Positions 8,886 through 17,675 of a stretch of DNA of 36,476 nt are shown here, in pieces (the first letter of the stretch is position 1; each line of letters starts with the position of its first letter). A program made the position numbers and the translations under genes. Source of the stretch: Acidobacteriota bacterium (GTDB taxonomy: Bacteria; Acidobacteriota; Thermoanaerobaculia; Thermoanaerobaculales; Thermoanaerobaculaceae); the NCBI GenBank assembly GCA_004298115.1, contig SCRJ01000176.1:1-36476 (forward strand). The letters run 5' to 3'. The notes beneath the pieces are model-generated. The model ran no database searches, was not told the DNA's origin, and was given only the letters and a program-made list of their open reading frames with translations.

Positions 8886-11800
8886 GTGTGCGCCCGCCGG
8901 GCGCGGCGGAGCTGGCGCGCCTGTTGGCGTGGGACGCCACGTTCCTTCCCGAGGTGACCGAGGTCGGCGGCGGGCCCGACGCGGTGGTGGCGCGCTGCGA
9001 CGCCCGCGGCGCGACGCTGGGCGCGGTGGCGCGGTGGCCCCGCGGCCAGCGTGCGGCCGTTGCCGTGCAGGTGGTCGCGGCGGCCGCGTTCCTGTTCGAG
9101 CGCGGCTGGTACCCGTCCCGCGGTCTCCTGCGCGGCGGACGGGTGGAGCGCGGCGCATCGGGGCCGTGGTACCGCCTGAGCCGGCTCCCGCGCCGCCGCC
9201 TCGACGACGCCGGCGTCGAGCGCCACCTGCGGCTGGCGCTGGCGAGCGAGGCCACCCTCCTCGTCCCGGCCGTGCTCCCCCTGTTGCGCGCGCTTCTGCC
9301 CGAGGTGGGGGACGAACTCGAACGCGCGGCCCGCGTGCGGCCGGCCTGGGAGGCGGCCGCCGGCTGGCTCGGACTTCTCATCGGAAGCGGCAGCCGCCGC
9401 GGACCCGCGCTGCGCCATCCTGCGGGTGCGGGGAGGGCGCTGTGGGCGCTCCGGTTCGAGGTTCCCACCGCCGGCGTGCGCTGGGTCGAGGACGAGGCCC
9501 TTCTCCCCCGGTTGGCGGCGGCGGCCCGAATGGCCGCGTTGGGGCGCAACGTGGCGGTCGCCGCCGGCGCGCTCGACGACGCGGAGGTGGCGCGAGTGCA
9601 GGCGCACGCGGCGGCGGCGGGGTGCGACGCCGCGGTGCTCACGGCGCTGCCCCTGTCCGGCGTCGCGCCGGTCGAGCTGGCGGCGGGGGCCGAATCGGTG
9701 TGGATCGTCGCGCCCCGGCCGGACCTCGCCAACGCCCATGCGGTCGTGGCCCGCGAGGGCCGGCCGGGCGTGGCCCGCCTCGTGACCGAGGCCGGGGCAG
9801 TGGACGGGTTTGCGCGCCCGCCGCGGCCCCTGGAGGCGTTGCGGGCGCGCACCGGCCTCGCCTCGGAGGCGGCCCGGGTCGCTCTGAGCTGGCTCGCGAG
9901 CGCGCCGGCCGGTCTCTCCGCCGAGGAACTCGCGGCGGTCGCGGGAGAGGCCGCCGCCGGCCTCGCGGAGCTCAGGCGTCTCGGCCTGGCGCACGAGCGC
10001 CGGGGGACCTGGCGAGCGCAGCAGCCGGCCGCGTCCCCGGCGCCGGATCGGCTGGCGGCGATGGCCGAACGGCTGCCGGCCGCAAGCCCCGCAGGACTCG
10101 TCGCCCGGGCTGCGACCGGCGCCTGGGAGCCCGCGTTGGCGTGGTGCGACGAGCGCCTCGACCGCGGCGCCTTCGCCGCCGCCCGCGCCGTCGCGGCGGC
10201 GGCCGCGGTTGCCGCCGCGCCGCTCCGGCTCGCCGCCGCCGAAGGCGCGCTCGGCCTCGGCCGCCTTGCCGAGGCCGAAGCGCAGCTGTACGCCGTACCG
10301 GCCGCGCAACGCGAGACGCGCTGGCATGCCCTCGCCGCCTGGTGGGCCGAGGAGGCGGGCGCCAGCGAGCAGGCTGGGGCCGAGGTGGCGGCGGCGGCCG
10401 GCGATCTGCCCGGCCGCCTGGCGGCGCGGCGCGAGCTGGTGGCGGCGCAGGCGGCCCGCCGCCGGGGCGACCGCGCAGCCCAGCGGCGGCACCTCGAACG
10501 CGGCGCCGCCTGCACCACGCCCCCGCTCGCGGAGGTCGAGATCGAGCTCGCCGCGTGGGAGGGCGCGCCGGGGCTGCGCGCGCTCGCTCGCCGCAAGGCG
10601 CCGCGCTGGTCCGGCGACGATGCGGCCCGCCTGTTGCACCTGACGGGCCTGGCCGCGATCGACCGCGGCTGTCTCCCCACCGCGCTGACCGGGCTGCGCG
10701 CGGCGCTGCGCGCCGCGAGCGGCGGGAACCCGCGCCTGCTCGGCGAGATCCACGCCGATGTCGCGTGCGCGGCGATCCTCGCCGAGCAGCCCGGCGTTGC
10801 CGACCGCCACCTGGTGTTGGCGCAGGGGTTGCTCGAGCGCTGCGGTTCGCGGCGTGCGACCACGGTGGTGCGGGCCAACCGAGCGGTGTTGGCCAACGAT
10901 CGTCTCGACTGGCGCGCGGCCCGCGAGCTGACGCTCGCCGGTCGCCGGCTGCGCGGCGAGGTCGACGACGCCGGCACCTGGCTCTTCGACCTGGAGCTGG
11001 CGCGCACCGACCTGGCCCGCGGCGACGCGGCCGCGGTTCGCGACCAGCTCCCCCGCCTCACGGCCGGGGTCGCGAGGTTTCCCGAGCAACCGGTGCTCGG
11101 ACAAGCGCTCGCCGGCCTGGTGGCGCACCTCGCGCTGGCGCTCGGGGATCTGCCGGGCGCCGTGACATCGGCGGCGGCGGCCGAAGCCGGGGAACGGGGC
11201 CTCATCCTGGCCGTCGCGGCCGCCGACCTCGGCACCGACCCGCCCGCCGCCACGAGCCGGCGCTGGGGGGTCGCGGTGACGGCCCAGCTGCTCGCCGCCC
11301 GGCGCCGGGGCGACGAGGCCGGCGCGCTGGCGCTGCTCGAACGCGCGCTCGAGCACTGGCCCCGCGAGGCCGGCGTCGGGTTCGCCCGCTTCGCGGCGCT
11401 GCTGGCACGGCGGGGCGAGCGGTTGGGCCCGGCGTGGGACGACCCCGCGCAGCGCGTCGAGGCGGCACTCGGACAGGCCGATCTCGACGGCTGGGCGCGA
11501 GTCCTCCGCGACGCGTGCGGTCCCGATCCGGCGCGGGTGGTGCGCACGCTGGACGGCATGGTCAACGCGGGGACCGATGCCTGCAATCCGGTTCGTTTGG
11601 AGGCGCTGGCGCGAGCCCTGGACCTCGGTTTCCTGGAGGTCGAGCGCGGCGGCGCCGTCCTCGGGCGGTGGGGTCGAGTCGAGCGGCCGTTCTTCGCCGT
11701 CGAGGCCGGCGGGACGACGGTGCGCGCCGCCGGCGCCAGGCGTCCGCTCGCCGATGCGGCGCTGGCGATGGTGGCGCGCTGGATCGCCGGCGCGGCCGAC

Positions 11801-12772
11801 GGCACGCCCGCCGAGGCCGCCCGGGGCGCCGGTGAGCAGCTGCTCGGCAGCAGCCGCGCGCTGGCGCTGGTTCGCGAGGAGGTGGCGCGCTGGGGTCCGC
11901 TCCCGCTCACCGTTCTGATCGTCGGCGAGCCGGGGACCGGCAAGGAGCTTGTGGCCCGCGAGCTGCACCGCTCGAGCGGCAGGCGCGGGGCGTTCATCCC
12001 TGTCAACTGCGCCGGGATCCCCTCCGCCCTGCTCGAGGCCGAGCTGTTCGGTGTGACGCGCGGAGCGTTCACGGGCGCCGATCGCGACCGGGCGGGGCTC
12101 GTCGAGGCTGCCGAGGGCGGCACGCTCTTCCTCGACGAGGTGGGCGAGCTCCCTCTCGAGCTGCAGGGCAAGCTGTTGCGGTTGTTGCAGGAGCGCGAGG
12201 TGCGGCGGGTCGGTGCGACGCGCACCCGCACGATCGACGCCCGCTTCGTCGCCGCCTCGAACCGCGACCTCAAGGGCGCGGCGGCGGCCGGGTTGTTCCG
12301 GCAGGACCTCTACTACCGGCTCGCGGTCGCGGTGATCGAGGTGCCGCCGCTGCGCGCGCGGCCGGACGACATCGCCGAGCTGGCGCTCCACTTCGTCAGC
12401 CGGTTCGCGACAACGTTCGCCCGTCCCGGCGTCCGGCTGGCGCCCGCGGCGGTGGAGCTCCTGCGCCGCGCCCCGTGGCCCGGCAACGTTCGCGAGCTGG
12501 AGTCGGCGGTGGCGCGCGCGGTCGCCGCCGGACGCCCGGGAGAGGCGCTGGGGCCCGACCGTTTTCCCGGCCTTTCCCAGGCGGCGACCGACGCCGAGCC
12601 GCTGCCAACTTGGCCGGCGGCGCTGGCGTCGTTCCGGCAGGGCTACTTCGCGGCCGTGCTGCGGGAGTCGGCAGGGAACCGGACGCAGGCGGCGCGCCGG
12701 GCCGGGATCTCGCGTCAGGCGCTGCTCTACCACTTGAAAGAGCTCGGCGTTCGCGGACGGGGGCCGGGCTGA
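8882..12772 (+). CDS. Giant sigma-54-dependent transcriptional activator
   Basis: A 1296-residue bacterial enhancer-binding protein. The C-terminal third is canonical: AAA+ domain about 985-1215 with Walker A GEPGTGKE (about 1015-1022), the sigma-54 contact loop GAFTGA (1061-1066), Walker B GGTLFLDE and sensor [15 protein letters not shown] Fis-type helix-turn-helix ends the protein ([20 protein letters not shown]). The N-terminal 980 residues are not a usual receiver, GAF or PAS domain. Residues 1-380 are not recognised (possibly a degenerate kinase-like or STAND-like region), and about 390-800 is Ala/Leu/Arg-rich and reads as TPR-like helices. GTG 8882 overlaps the aroA stop (GTGTGA); GTG 8888 is an alternative. 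It should drive promoters of the -24/-12 type, one of which is seen at 25607. The input signal is unknown. Confidence 0.88.
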   Translation: MSVRPPGAAELARLLAWDATFLPEVTEVGGGPDAVVARCDARGATLGAVARWPRGQRAAVAVQVVAAAAFLFERGWYPSRGLLRGGRVERGASGPWYRLSRLPRRRLDDAGVERHLRLALASEATLLVPAVLPLLRALLPEVGDELERAARVRPAWEAAAGWLGLLIGSGSRRGPALRHPAGAGRALWALRFEVPTAGVRWVEDEALLPRLAAAARMAALGRNVAVAAGALDDAEVARVQAHAAAAGCDAAVLTALPLSGVAPVELAAGAESVWIVAPRPDLANAHAVVAREGRPGVARLVTEAGAVDGFARPPRPLEALRARTGLASEAARVALSWLASAPAGLSAEELAAVAGEAAAGLAELRRLGLAHERRGTWRAQQPAASPAPDRLAAMAERLPAASPAGLVARAATGAWEPALAWCDERLDRGAFAAARAVAAAAAVAAAPLRLAAAEGALGLGRLAEAEAQLYAVPAAQRETRWHALAAWWAEEAGASEQAGAEVAAAAGDLPGRLAARRELVAAQAARRRGDRAAQRRHLERGAACTTPPLAEVEIELAAWEGAPGLRALARRKAPRWSGDDAARLLHLTGLAAIDRGCLPTALTGLRAALRAASGGNPRLLGEIHADVACAAILAEQPGVADRHLVLAQGLLERCGSRRATTVVRANRAVLANDRLDWRAARELTLAGRRLRGEVDDAGTWLFDLELARTDLARGDAAAVRDQLPRLTAGVARFPEQPVLGQALAGLVAHLALALGDLPGAVTSAAAAEAGERGLILAVAAADLGTDPPAATSRRWGVAVTAQLLAARRRGDEAGALALLERALEHWPREAGVGFARFAALLARRGERLGPAWDDPAQRVEAALGQADLDGWARVLRDACGPDPARVVRTLDGMVNAGTDACNPVRLEALARALDLGFLEVERGGAVLGRWGRVERPFFAVEAGGTTVRAAGARRPLADAALAMVARWIAGAADGTPAEAARGAGEQLLGSSRALALVREEVARWGPLPLTVLIVGEPGTGKELVARELHRSSGRRGAFIPVNCAGIPSALLEAELFGVTRGAFTGADRDRAGLVEAAEGGTLFLDEVGELPLELQGKLLRLLQEREVRRVGATRTRTIDARFVAASNRDLKGAAAAGLFRQDLYYRLAVAVIEVPPLRARPDDIAELALHFVSRFATTFARPGVRLAPAAVELLRRAPWPGNVRELESAVARAVAAGRPGEALGPDRFPGLSQAATDAEPLPTWPAALASFRQGYFAAVLRESAGNRTQAARRAGISRQALLYHLKELGVRGRGPG

Positions 12773-12915
12773 GCTACACTGACGGCCCGCCCTGCGCTGC
12801 GAATCGTCGTCCCGGCAAGAGCATGAGGGGCCGTCCCGGAGGCGGTCCGCGGGGGTGGCGATGAGGCGCCGGGAGCCGGAGAGCGGGCGCGAGCGACCGG
12901 AAGGCGCGTCGGCAG

Positions 12916-12946
12916 AAAAAAAGGTGGCGGGCTTGGGAGCCCGCCA
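12916..12946 (-). terminator. Perfect 9-bp hairpin with T-tract on the minus strand, inside the murB leader
   Basis: TGGCGGGCT (12925-12933) and AGCCCGCCA (12938-12946) form a perfect stem around a TGGG loop. Seven A residues (12916-12922) precede it on the plus strand, so on the minus strand the hairpin is followed by a T-tract, the form of an intrinsic terminator. No minus-strand gene precedes it. On the plus strand the hairpin sits directly before a strong ribosome binding site, so it may instead be a leader structure for murB. Confidence 0.5.
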
Positions 12947-12965
12947 GGATGAAGGAGGAGGTTGG

Positions 12966-12992
12966 ATGCGTGCGTTCAGGTCGTGGCCGTGA
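12966..12992 (+). CDS. Possible 8-residue leader peptide before murB
   Basis: ATG 12966 opens an 8-codon ORF (MRAFRSWP) just behind the very strong purine run AAGGAGGAGG (12952-12961). A second overlapping frame from ATG 12949 gives MKEEVGCVRSGRGRDP. murB itself, 33 nt after the first ORF, has no recognisable Shine-Dalgarno. The order hairpin, strong ribosome binding site, tiny ORF, gene resembles a translated leader, but neither peptide has an obvious run of one regulatory amino acid. The 252 nt between the activator and murB hold nothing else I can support, except a weak -10-like TACACT at 12775-12780. Confidence 0.25.
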   Translation: MRAFRSWP

Positions 12993-13024
12993 TCCCTGAC
13001 CGCACCCATCGCTAAGCAAACCCC

Positions 13025-13984
13025 ATGCCAGGTTCCCCCGAGTGGCGCTCGTTTCAACGGCAAGTTGCTGAGCTGTCGGTGGATGGCCTGTCGGTCAGCG
13101 AATTCGAGCCGCTCGCCCCCCACACGACCCTCAGGATCGGGGGCCCGGCTCGGCTCCTCGTGCGCTGCGCCAGCCGCGGCGCGGTGGCGGCCGCGGTGCG
13201 GGCCGCCGGGCAAGCCCGGATCCCATGGCTGGTGCTGGGGCTCGGCGCCAACGTGCTGGTGCCGGACGCGGGGTTGGATGCGGCGGTGCTGATGCTGGTG
13301 GACGAGCTTGCGGCCGTGGCGGTCGACGGCACACGGCTGCGGGCCGGCGGCGGCGCCCAACTCGGCCGGGCGGTGCGGGCCGCGCTGGACGCCGGTTTGG
13401 CCGGAATCGAGTGCCTGGGTGGCATCCCGTCGACGATCGGCGGGGCGCTCGCGATGAACGCCGGCGCCTACGGGCAGGAGATCCTCAATGTGGTTGATTG
13501 GGCAGAGGTTGTGGAGGAGGGTGGGGACCTGCGGCGGCTCGAGCGTCGGGAAATCGAGGGAGGGTACCGCTGGAGTGTCCTCGGGGTGGGACGGGTTGTC
13601 ACCTCCGCTGAACTGGCGCTGAAGGCCGAGGACCCCGCCGCGCTGCGGGAGCGCGCCCGCCAGGCGCGGGAGCGACGCCGCGGCGTCCTGCCGCCGGAGC
13701 CGTCCGCGGGGAGCGTGTTCCGCAACCCGGCGGGGGACTTCGCCGGACGGCTGCTGGAGCTCGCGGGGTGCAAGGGGATGCGCAGCGGGGGGGCCGAGGT
13801 CAGCGAGCGCCACGCCAACGTCATCGTCAACCCCGGAGGGGCGACGGCGGCGGGCGTGCGCGAGCTGGTGGCGGCGATGGCGGGGCGGGTTCGGGAGCGG
13901 TTCGGCGTGCACCTCGAGCTCGAGCTCAAGGTCCTCGATCGCAACGGCAAGGCGGTGGCCGATCCCGAAGCACCGCTTGCATGA
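13025..13984 (+). CDS. murB: UDP-N-acetylmuramate dehydrogenase
   Basis: A 319-residue FAD enzyme that reduces UDP-GlcNAc-enolpyruvate to UDP-MurNAc with NADPH in cytosolic peptidoglycan precursor synthesis. The FAD-binding part has [11 protein letters not shown] (37-46), [11 protein letters not shown] (71-81) and [20 protein letters not shown] (133-152). The substrate domain has YRWSVL (181-186) and GSVFRNP with the catalytic serine at about residue 230; a C-terminal Glu lies in HLELELKVL. There is no extra loop between YRWS and the serine, as in the shorter type II MurB enzymes. No Shine-Dalgarno is seen before ATG 13025. The acpP promoter overlaps the end of the gene. Confidence 0.93.
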   Translation: MPGSPEWRSFQRQVAELSVDGLSVSEFEPLAPHTTLRIGGPARLLVRCASRGAVAAAVRAAGQARIPWLVLGLGANVLVPDAGLDAAVLMLVDELAAVAVDGTRLRAGGGAQLGRAVRAALDAGLAGIECLGGIPSTIGGALAMNAGAYGQEILNVVDWAEVVEEGGDLRRLERREIEGGYRWSVLGVGRVVTSAELALKAEDPAALRERARQARERRRGVLPPEPSAGSVFRNPAGDFAGRLLELAGCKGMRSGGAEVSERHANVIVNPGGATAAGVRELVAAMAGRVRERFGVHLELELKVLDRNGKAVADPEAPLA

Positions 13985-14005
13985 GGAGCCCCCGTGTGAT
14001 AGAAA
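13977..14005 (+). promoter_or_regulatory. Sigma-70-type promoter for acpP-fabF
   Basis: TTGCAT (13977-13982), a 17-nt spacer and TAGAAA (14000-14005), with an extended -10 TGA directly before it. The -35 box overlaps the stop codon of murB. Transcription would begin near 14012, giving a short leader with AAGGAG (14035-14040) 8 nt before the acpP ATG. Confidence 0.55.
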
Positions 14006-14048
14006 TCCGCCCGCTGTCTACGACGGAGATCATGAAGGAGATCACCGC

Positions 14049-14288
14049 ATGAATATCGAACAGAAGGTCAAGGACATTATCGTGCAGCAGCTCGGTGTGG
14101 ACCCGGAGAAGGTGAAGCTCGAAGCCTCCTTCGTGGAGGACCTTGGCGCCGACTCCCTCGACACCGTCGAGCTGGTCATGGCGTTCGAGGAGGAGTTCGG
14201 CGTCGAGATCCCCGACGACGAGGCCGAGAAGATCCGCTCCGTCGGCGATGCCGTGAAGTATCTGAAGGAGCACGTGAAGGAAGCGTGA
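14049..14288 (+). CDS. acpP: Acyl carrier protein
   Basis: A 79-residue acidic four-helix protein that carries fatty acyl chains on 4'-phosphopantetheine during type II fatty acid synthesis. The attachment site is Ser36 in [18 protein letters not shown], and the length and charge are those of primary-metabolism ACP. The frame is open 24 codons further upstream, but ATG 14049 with AAGGAG 8 nt before it is the clear start. It has its own promoter and overlaps fabF by one base at TGATG, so the carrier and its condensing enzyme are made together. The usual fabD and fabG neighbours are absent here. Confidence 0.96.
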   Translation: MNIEQKVKDIIVQQLGVDPEKVKLEASFVEDLGADSLDTVELVMAFEEEFGVEIPDDEAEKIRSVGDAVKYLKEHVKEA

Positions 14289-15526
14289 TGGCGCGCCGGG
14301 TCGTCGTGACCGGCGTCGGTCTCGTCTCGCCCCTCGGGGTCGGGACCGAGGCCACGTGGGAGGGGCTGATCGCCGGCAGGTCCGGGATCGGCCCCATCAC
14401 GCGCTTTGACGCCAGCGCCTCACCGGTTCGCATCGCGGCGGAGGTCAAGGGTTTCGACCCGACCACCGTGATGGAGCCGAAGGAGGTGCGCAAGTACGAC
14501 ACCTTCATCCACTACGCGATGGCCGCGGCCGACATGGCTGTGGCGTCGTCGGGGCTCGTGATCACGGCCGAGAACGCCGCCCGCGTGGGCGTCGTGATCG
14601 GGTCCGGGATCGGCGGGCTGCCGTCGATCTGTGAGAACCACTCGGTCCTCCTCGAAAAGGGTCCGCGGCGGGTGTCGCCGTTCTTCATCCCGGGGAGCAT
14701 CGTCAACATGCCGGCCGGCGTGGTGTCGATCCGGACCGGCGCCAAGGGGCCGAACACCGCGACGTGCACCGCCTGCTCGACCGGCGCGCACGCGATCGGA
14801 GATGCGTACCTGTACATCCAGCACGGGTACTGCGACGCCGCGATCTGCGGCGGCACGGAGTCCGTGATCCACCCGCTGACGATCGCCGGGTTCGCGAACA
14901 TGAAGGCGCTCTCCAACCGCAACGACGAGCCGGAACGGGCGTCGCGGCCGTGGGACCGCGACCGCGACGGGTTCGTGGTCGGGGAGGGGGCCGGTCTGCT
15001 GGTGCTGGAAGAGTTCGAGCACGCCCGCCGTCGCGGCGCTGCGATCTTCTGCGAGGTGCTCGGTTTCGGCATGACCGGCGACGCCCACCACATCACGGCG
15101 CCGTCGGAGGACGGCGACGGGCCGGCCCGGGTGATGCAGATGGCGATCGCCGACGCCGCGCTCGCGCCCGAGGACGTCGATTACATCAACGCGCACGGCA
15201 CCTCGACGCCGATGAACGATCGGATCGAGACGCTGGCGATCAAGAAGGTCTTCGGCGAGCACGCGTACAAGCTCGCGATCTCCTCGACGAAGTCCTCCAC
15301 CGGCCACCTGCTCGGCGCCGCCGGGGGGCTCGAGGTGGGCATCTCGGCCCTGGTCGTTGCCCGCGACACGATCCCGCCCACGTTGAACCTGGACAACCCC
15401 GGCGAAGGCTGCGACCTGGACTTCACCCCGCACACCGCGGTCCGTCGCGAGGTGCGGGTGGCGATCTCCAACTCGTTCGGGTTCGGCGGGACCAACGCCT
15501 GCGTGGTCCTCGGCAAACTGCGGTAG
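14288..15526 (+). CDS. fabF: 3-oxoacyl-[acyl-carrier-protein] synthase II
   Basis: A 412-residue beta-ketoacyl-ACP synthase that elongates acyl-ACP with malonyl-ACP. The catalytic triad is complete: Cys163 in TATCTACSTGAHAIGDAYLY, the first His in INAHGTSTPMND and the second in KSSTGHLLGAAGG. The C-terminal NSFGFGGTNAC loop is intact. Residue numbering matches the well-known FabF enzymes closely. ATG 14288 overlaps the acpP stop (TGATG), and a GTG directly before it (14285) is not needed. Coupled translation with acpP is expected. Confidence 0.96.
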   Translation: MARRVVVTGVGLVSPLGVGTEATWEGLIAGRSGIGPITRFDASASPVRIAAEVKGFDPTTVMEPKEVRKYDTFIHYAMAAADMAVASSGLVITAENAARVGVVIGSGIGGLPSICENHSVLLEKGPRRVSPFFIPGSIVNMPAGVVSIRTGAKGPNTATCTACSTGAHAIGDAYLYIQHGYCDAAICGGTESVIHPLTIAGFANMKALSNRNDEPERASRPWDRDRDGFVVGEGAGLLVLEEFEHARRRGAAIFCEVLGFGMTGDAHHITAPSEDGDGPARVMQMAIADAALAPEDVDYINAHGTSTPMNDRIETLAIKKVFGEHAYKLAISSTKSSTGHLLGAAGGLEVGISALVVARDTIPPTLNLDNPGEGCDLDFTPHTAVRREVRVAISNSFGFGGTNACVVLGKLR

Positions 15527-15540
15527 ATCCCGCCGCCGCC

Positions 15541-15581
15541 TTGCCGGCTTGCCATCCATCCGAAAAATGAGCGATCATTCA
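15541..15581 (+). promoter_or_regulatory. Candidate etfBA promoter with an overlapping palindromic operator
   Basis: TTGCCG (15541-15546), 16 nt and AAAAAT (15563-15568) form a possible promoter. The imperfect palindrome TGAGCGATCATTCA (15568-15581), with matched TGA/TCA ends and a GATC centre, lies over the start site. Its length and form resemble operators of TetR-family regulators of fatty-acid catabolism, which often control etf genes. No such regulator is in the window, so this is a suggestion only. Confidence 0.35.
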
Positions 15582-15616
15582 GTTTGGCCGGGAACGCCGG
15601 TCCTGGAGGGGGGCTC

Positions 15617-16411
15617 ATGAAGAGCTGCGTACTGATGGCGTATGTGCCCGACACCGCCTCGGTGATCAAAGTGGCGGCGGCGGGCAACCGGATCGAAGAG
15701 GCGGACATCAAGTGGATCGTCTCACCGTACGACGAGTACGCCCTGGAGGAGGCGATCCGGCTCAAGGAAGCCAAGGGTGCGCCCGTGACCGTGCTCACCT
15801 ACGGCCCGGAGCGCGCGCAGCAGGGGCTGCGCGAGTGTCTGGCGCGCGGGGCCGATGCCGCCGTGCACGTCAAGGGTGGCGAGGGCACGTTCGGCGACGC
15901 GCTCGCGATCGCGAAGGTGCTCGCGGCGGCGGTCCGCAAGAGCGGGCCGTTCGACATCATCTTCGCCGGGATCCAGGGCGTCGGCAGCGACAACGCCCTG
16001 GTCGGCGCGATGGTGGCGGAGCTCCTCGACGTGCCGCACGTCACCGGCGTCGTCAAGCTCGAGATCGGCGACGGGGCGATCACGGCGCACCGCGAAATCG
16101 AAGGCGGCACCGAGGTGGTCACGGCGCCGCTGCCGTGCGTCGTCACGGCGCAGAAGGGGCTCAACGAGCCGCGGTACCCGTCCCTCAAGGGCATCATGGC
16201 GGCCAAGAAGGTGGCGATCCAGGCGTTCGTCCCGGCCGACCTCGGCGTCGACGAGGGCGCGCTCGCGGGGGCCGGCGCCACCTGTCGCTGGAAGGCCCTG
16301 GCGCTGCCCCCCGCCAAGAGCGGCGGCGTGATCCTGAAGGGTGAGGAAGACCCCGCGGCCGCGGCCCGGGAACTGGCGCGCCTGCTGCGCGAGCAGGCCA
16401 AGGCGATCTAA
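15617..16411 (+). CDS. etfB: Electron transfer flavoprotein, beta subunit
   Basis: A 264-residue subunit of the soluble ETF heterodimer, which takes electrons from acyl-CoA and other dehydrogenases and passes them to the quinone pool through ETF-quinone oxidoreductase. Family landmarks are SPYDEYALEEAIRLKE (about 36-51), FAGIQGVGSDNALVGAMVAE in the nucleotide-binding fold, and CVVTAQKGLNEPRYPSLKGI near residue 175, the EtfB signature region. The frame is open 11 codons upstream, but ATG 15617 follows GGAGG by 7 nt. etfA begins 12 nt downstream. The partner dehydrogenases are not nearby. Confidence 0.95.
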   Translation: MKSCVLMAYVPDTASVIKVAAAGNRIEEADIKWIVSPYDEYALEEAIRLKEAKGAPVTVLTYGPERAQQGLRECLARGADAAVHVKGGEGTFGDALAIAKVLAAAVRKSGPFDIIFAGIQGVGSDNALVGAMVAELLDVPHVTGVVKLEIGDGAITAHREIEGGTEVVTAPLPCVVTAQKGLNEPRYPSLKGIMAAKKVAIQAFVPADLGVDEGALAGAGATCRWKALALPPAKSGGVILKGEEDPAAAARELARLLREQAKAI

Positions 16412-16423
16412 AAGGGGGCGACC

Positions 16424-17398
16424 ATGGCGTGCATTCTGGTTTTCGTCGAACAGCGAAACGGCAACATCCGCAAGGCGTCCCTCGAAGCGTTGTCCGAGGC
16501 CAAGCGCCTCGCGTCCCCCGCCGGCTGGACGGTGTGCGCGGTCGTGGCGGGCCACGGGGTCGGCGCGAAGGCGGCCGAGCTCGGGTCGTACGGCGCGAGC
16601 AAGGTCTACGTGGCGGACGAGGAGCGCCTGGCGCGCTACTCCTCGGAGGCGTACGCCGCCGTCACCCGCGAGGCGGTGGCGAGGTGCACCCCCTCCGCGC
16701 TCTTCATCGCGGCCACCGCGCTCAGCCGCGACCTGTCCGGTCGCGTCGCCGCCCGTCTCGGGTGGGGATGCCTGGCCGACGTCACCAAGCTCGCGCTCGA
16801 TGGCGGCGCCGTGGTGGCGACCCGGCCGGTGTACTCCGGCAAGGCGTTCGCCACGGCGGACGGCGGTGCCACGCCGGCCGTCGTCACGCTGCGGCCGAAC
16901 GTCTTCCCGGCCGAGGCGAGCACCGGCGCGGCCGAGGTCGAGGCGCTCCCCCCCGTTCCCGGCGACATCCGGGCGGTGGTGAAGGAGATCCTGGCCAAGG
17001 AGGGGGGCGAGCTCGACGTCGCCGAGGCGGACGTCATCGTCAGCGGCGGCCGCGGCATCAAGGGCCCCGAGCACTTCGCCCTGATCCGCGAGCTCGCGGG
17101 GGTCCTCGGCGCCGCCGTCGGCGCCTCCCGCGCGGTCGTGGACGCAGGTTGGATCGACCACGCGCACCAGGTCGGGCAGACCGGCAAGGTGGTCTCGCCG
17201 TCGCTCTACATCGCGTGCGGGATCTCCGGCGCGATCCAGCACCTGGCCGGGATGTCGTCGTCCAAGGTCATCGTAGCGATCAACAAGGACGCCGACGCGC
17301 CGATCTTCAAGGTGGCGGATTACGGCATCGTGGGCGACCTCTTTCAAGTCGTGCCGCCGCTGATCGCGGAGATCCGCAAGCTCAAGGCCGAAGCGTAG
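16424..17398 (+). CDS. etfA: Electron transfer flavoprotein, alpha subunit
   Basis: A 324-residue FAD-binding partner of EtfB. The N-terminal domain (1-190) has the divergent Rossmann-like fold with [20 protein letters not shown]. The C-terminal FAD domain is strongly conserved: [19 protein letters not shown] (about 206-224), [40 protein letters not shown] and [20 protein letters not shown]. It lies 12 nt after etfB in the same operon, with AAGGGGG as its ribosome binding site. The transcript probably ends at the terminator at 17607-17635, about 210 nt beyond the stop. Confidence 0.96.
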   Translation: MACILVFVEQRNGNIRKASLEALSEAKRLASPAGWTVCAVVAGHGVGAKAAELGSYGASKVYVADEERLARYSSEAYAAVTREAVARCTPSALFIAATALSRDLSGRVAARLGWGCLADVTKLALDGGAVVATRPVYSGKAFATADGGATPAVVTLRPNVFPAEASTGAAEVEALPPVPGDIRAVVKEILAKEGGELDVAEADVIVSGGRGIKGPEHFALIRELAGVLGAAVGASRAVVDAGWIDHAHQVGQTGKVVSPSLYIACGISGAIQHLAGMSSSKVIVAINKDADAPIFKVADYGIVGDLFQVVPPLIAEIRKLKAEA

Positions 17399-17428
17399 AA
17401 GCCGGCGGGAGGCGTGGCAGCAGTCTAG

Positions 17429-17450
17429 GGCCCGGGGTCAGACCCGGGCC
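17429..17450. repeat. Inverted repeat GGCCCGGG-GTCAGA-CCCGGGCC
   Basis: An 8-bp perfect inverted repeat with a 6-nt loop lies 30 nt after the etfA stop. GGGTCAGACCC-type palindromes are common as scattered REP-like elements in GC-rich bacteria, and this may be a relic of one. There is no T-tract, so it is not an intrinsic terminator by itself. Confidence 0.4.
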
Positions 17451-17510
17451 TGTTGGTCTCCGGGGTCGGTGGACGTGCCGCCGCGGCCCCGGCGCCCGTC
17501 CCCCTGTCCC

Positions 17511-17602
17511 GGAGCGGCCGCAGCGATATCCCACGTTCGTGGGATTGCCTTCGGCCGCGACTCGCGGGAAAGTAGACGGGCAAGGTGGAAGCTGGCCGCT
17601 CC
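17511..17602 (+). ncRNA. Candidate structured RNA between convergent etfA and ftcD
   Basis: An outer helix GGAGCGGCC (17511-17519) with GGCCGCTCC (17594-17602), nine perfect pairs, encloses the perfect hairpin ATCCCACG-TT-CGTGGGAT (17528-17545) and a smaller stem CCGCG-ACT-CGCGG (17555-17567). The 5' strand of the outer helix can instead pair as GCGGCCG (17514-17520) with CGGCCGC (17552-17558). Two exclusive folds directly before an intrinsic terminator resemble a riboswitch-like or sRNA layout. I match it to no known RNA family. No promoter is evident, so it may be the etfBA 3' untranslated region. Confidence 0.4.
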
Positions 17603-17606
17603 TTCC

Positions 17607-17635
17607 GGTGGTGCTCACGCACCACCAATTTTTTT
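17607..17635 (+). terminator. Intrinsic terminator of etfBA or of the RNA before it
   Basis: A perfect 8-bp stem GGTGGTGC/GCACCACC with a TCAC loop (17607-17626) is followed by AA and seven T residues (17629-17635). This is the clearest plus-strand intrinsic terminator near etfBA. The convergent ftcD gene ends 41 nt further on. Confidence 0.85.
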
Positions 17636-17675
17636 GCCCGCGACGGCGGCTCCGCCGAGCGCGCCCTCCGGAGAC

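Noticed and set aside
8405-13912. An 1835-codon minus-strand frame across aroA, the activator and murB
   Set aside because: It crosses three recognisable plus-strand genes, has no motif of its own and an Arg/Gly/Pro-rich composition.
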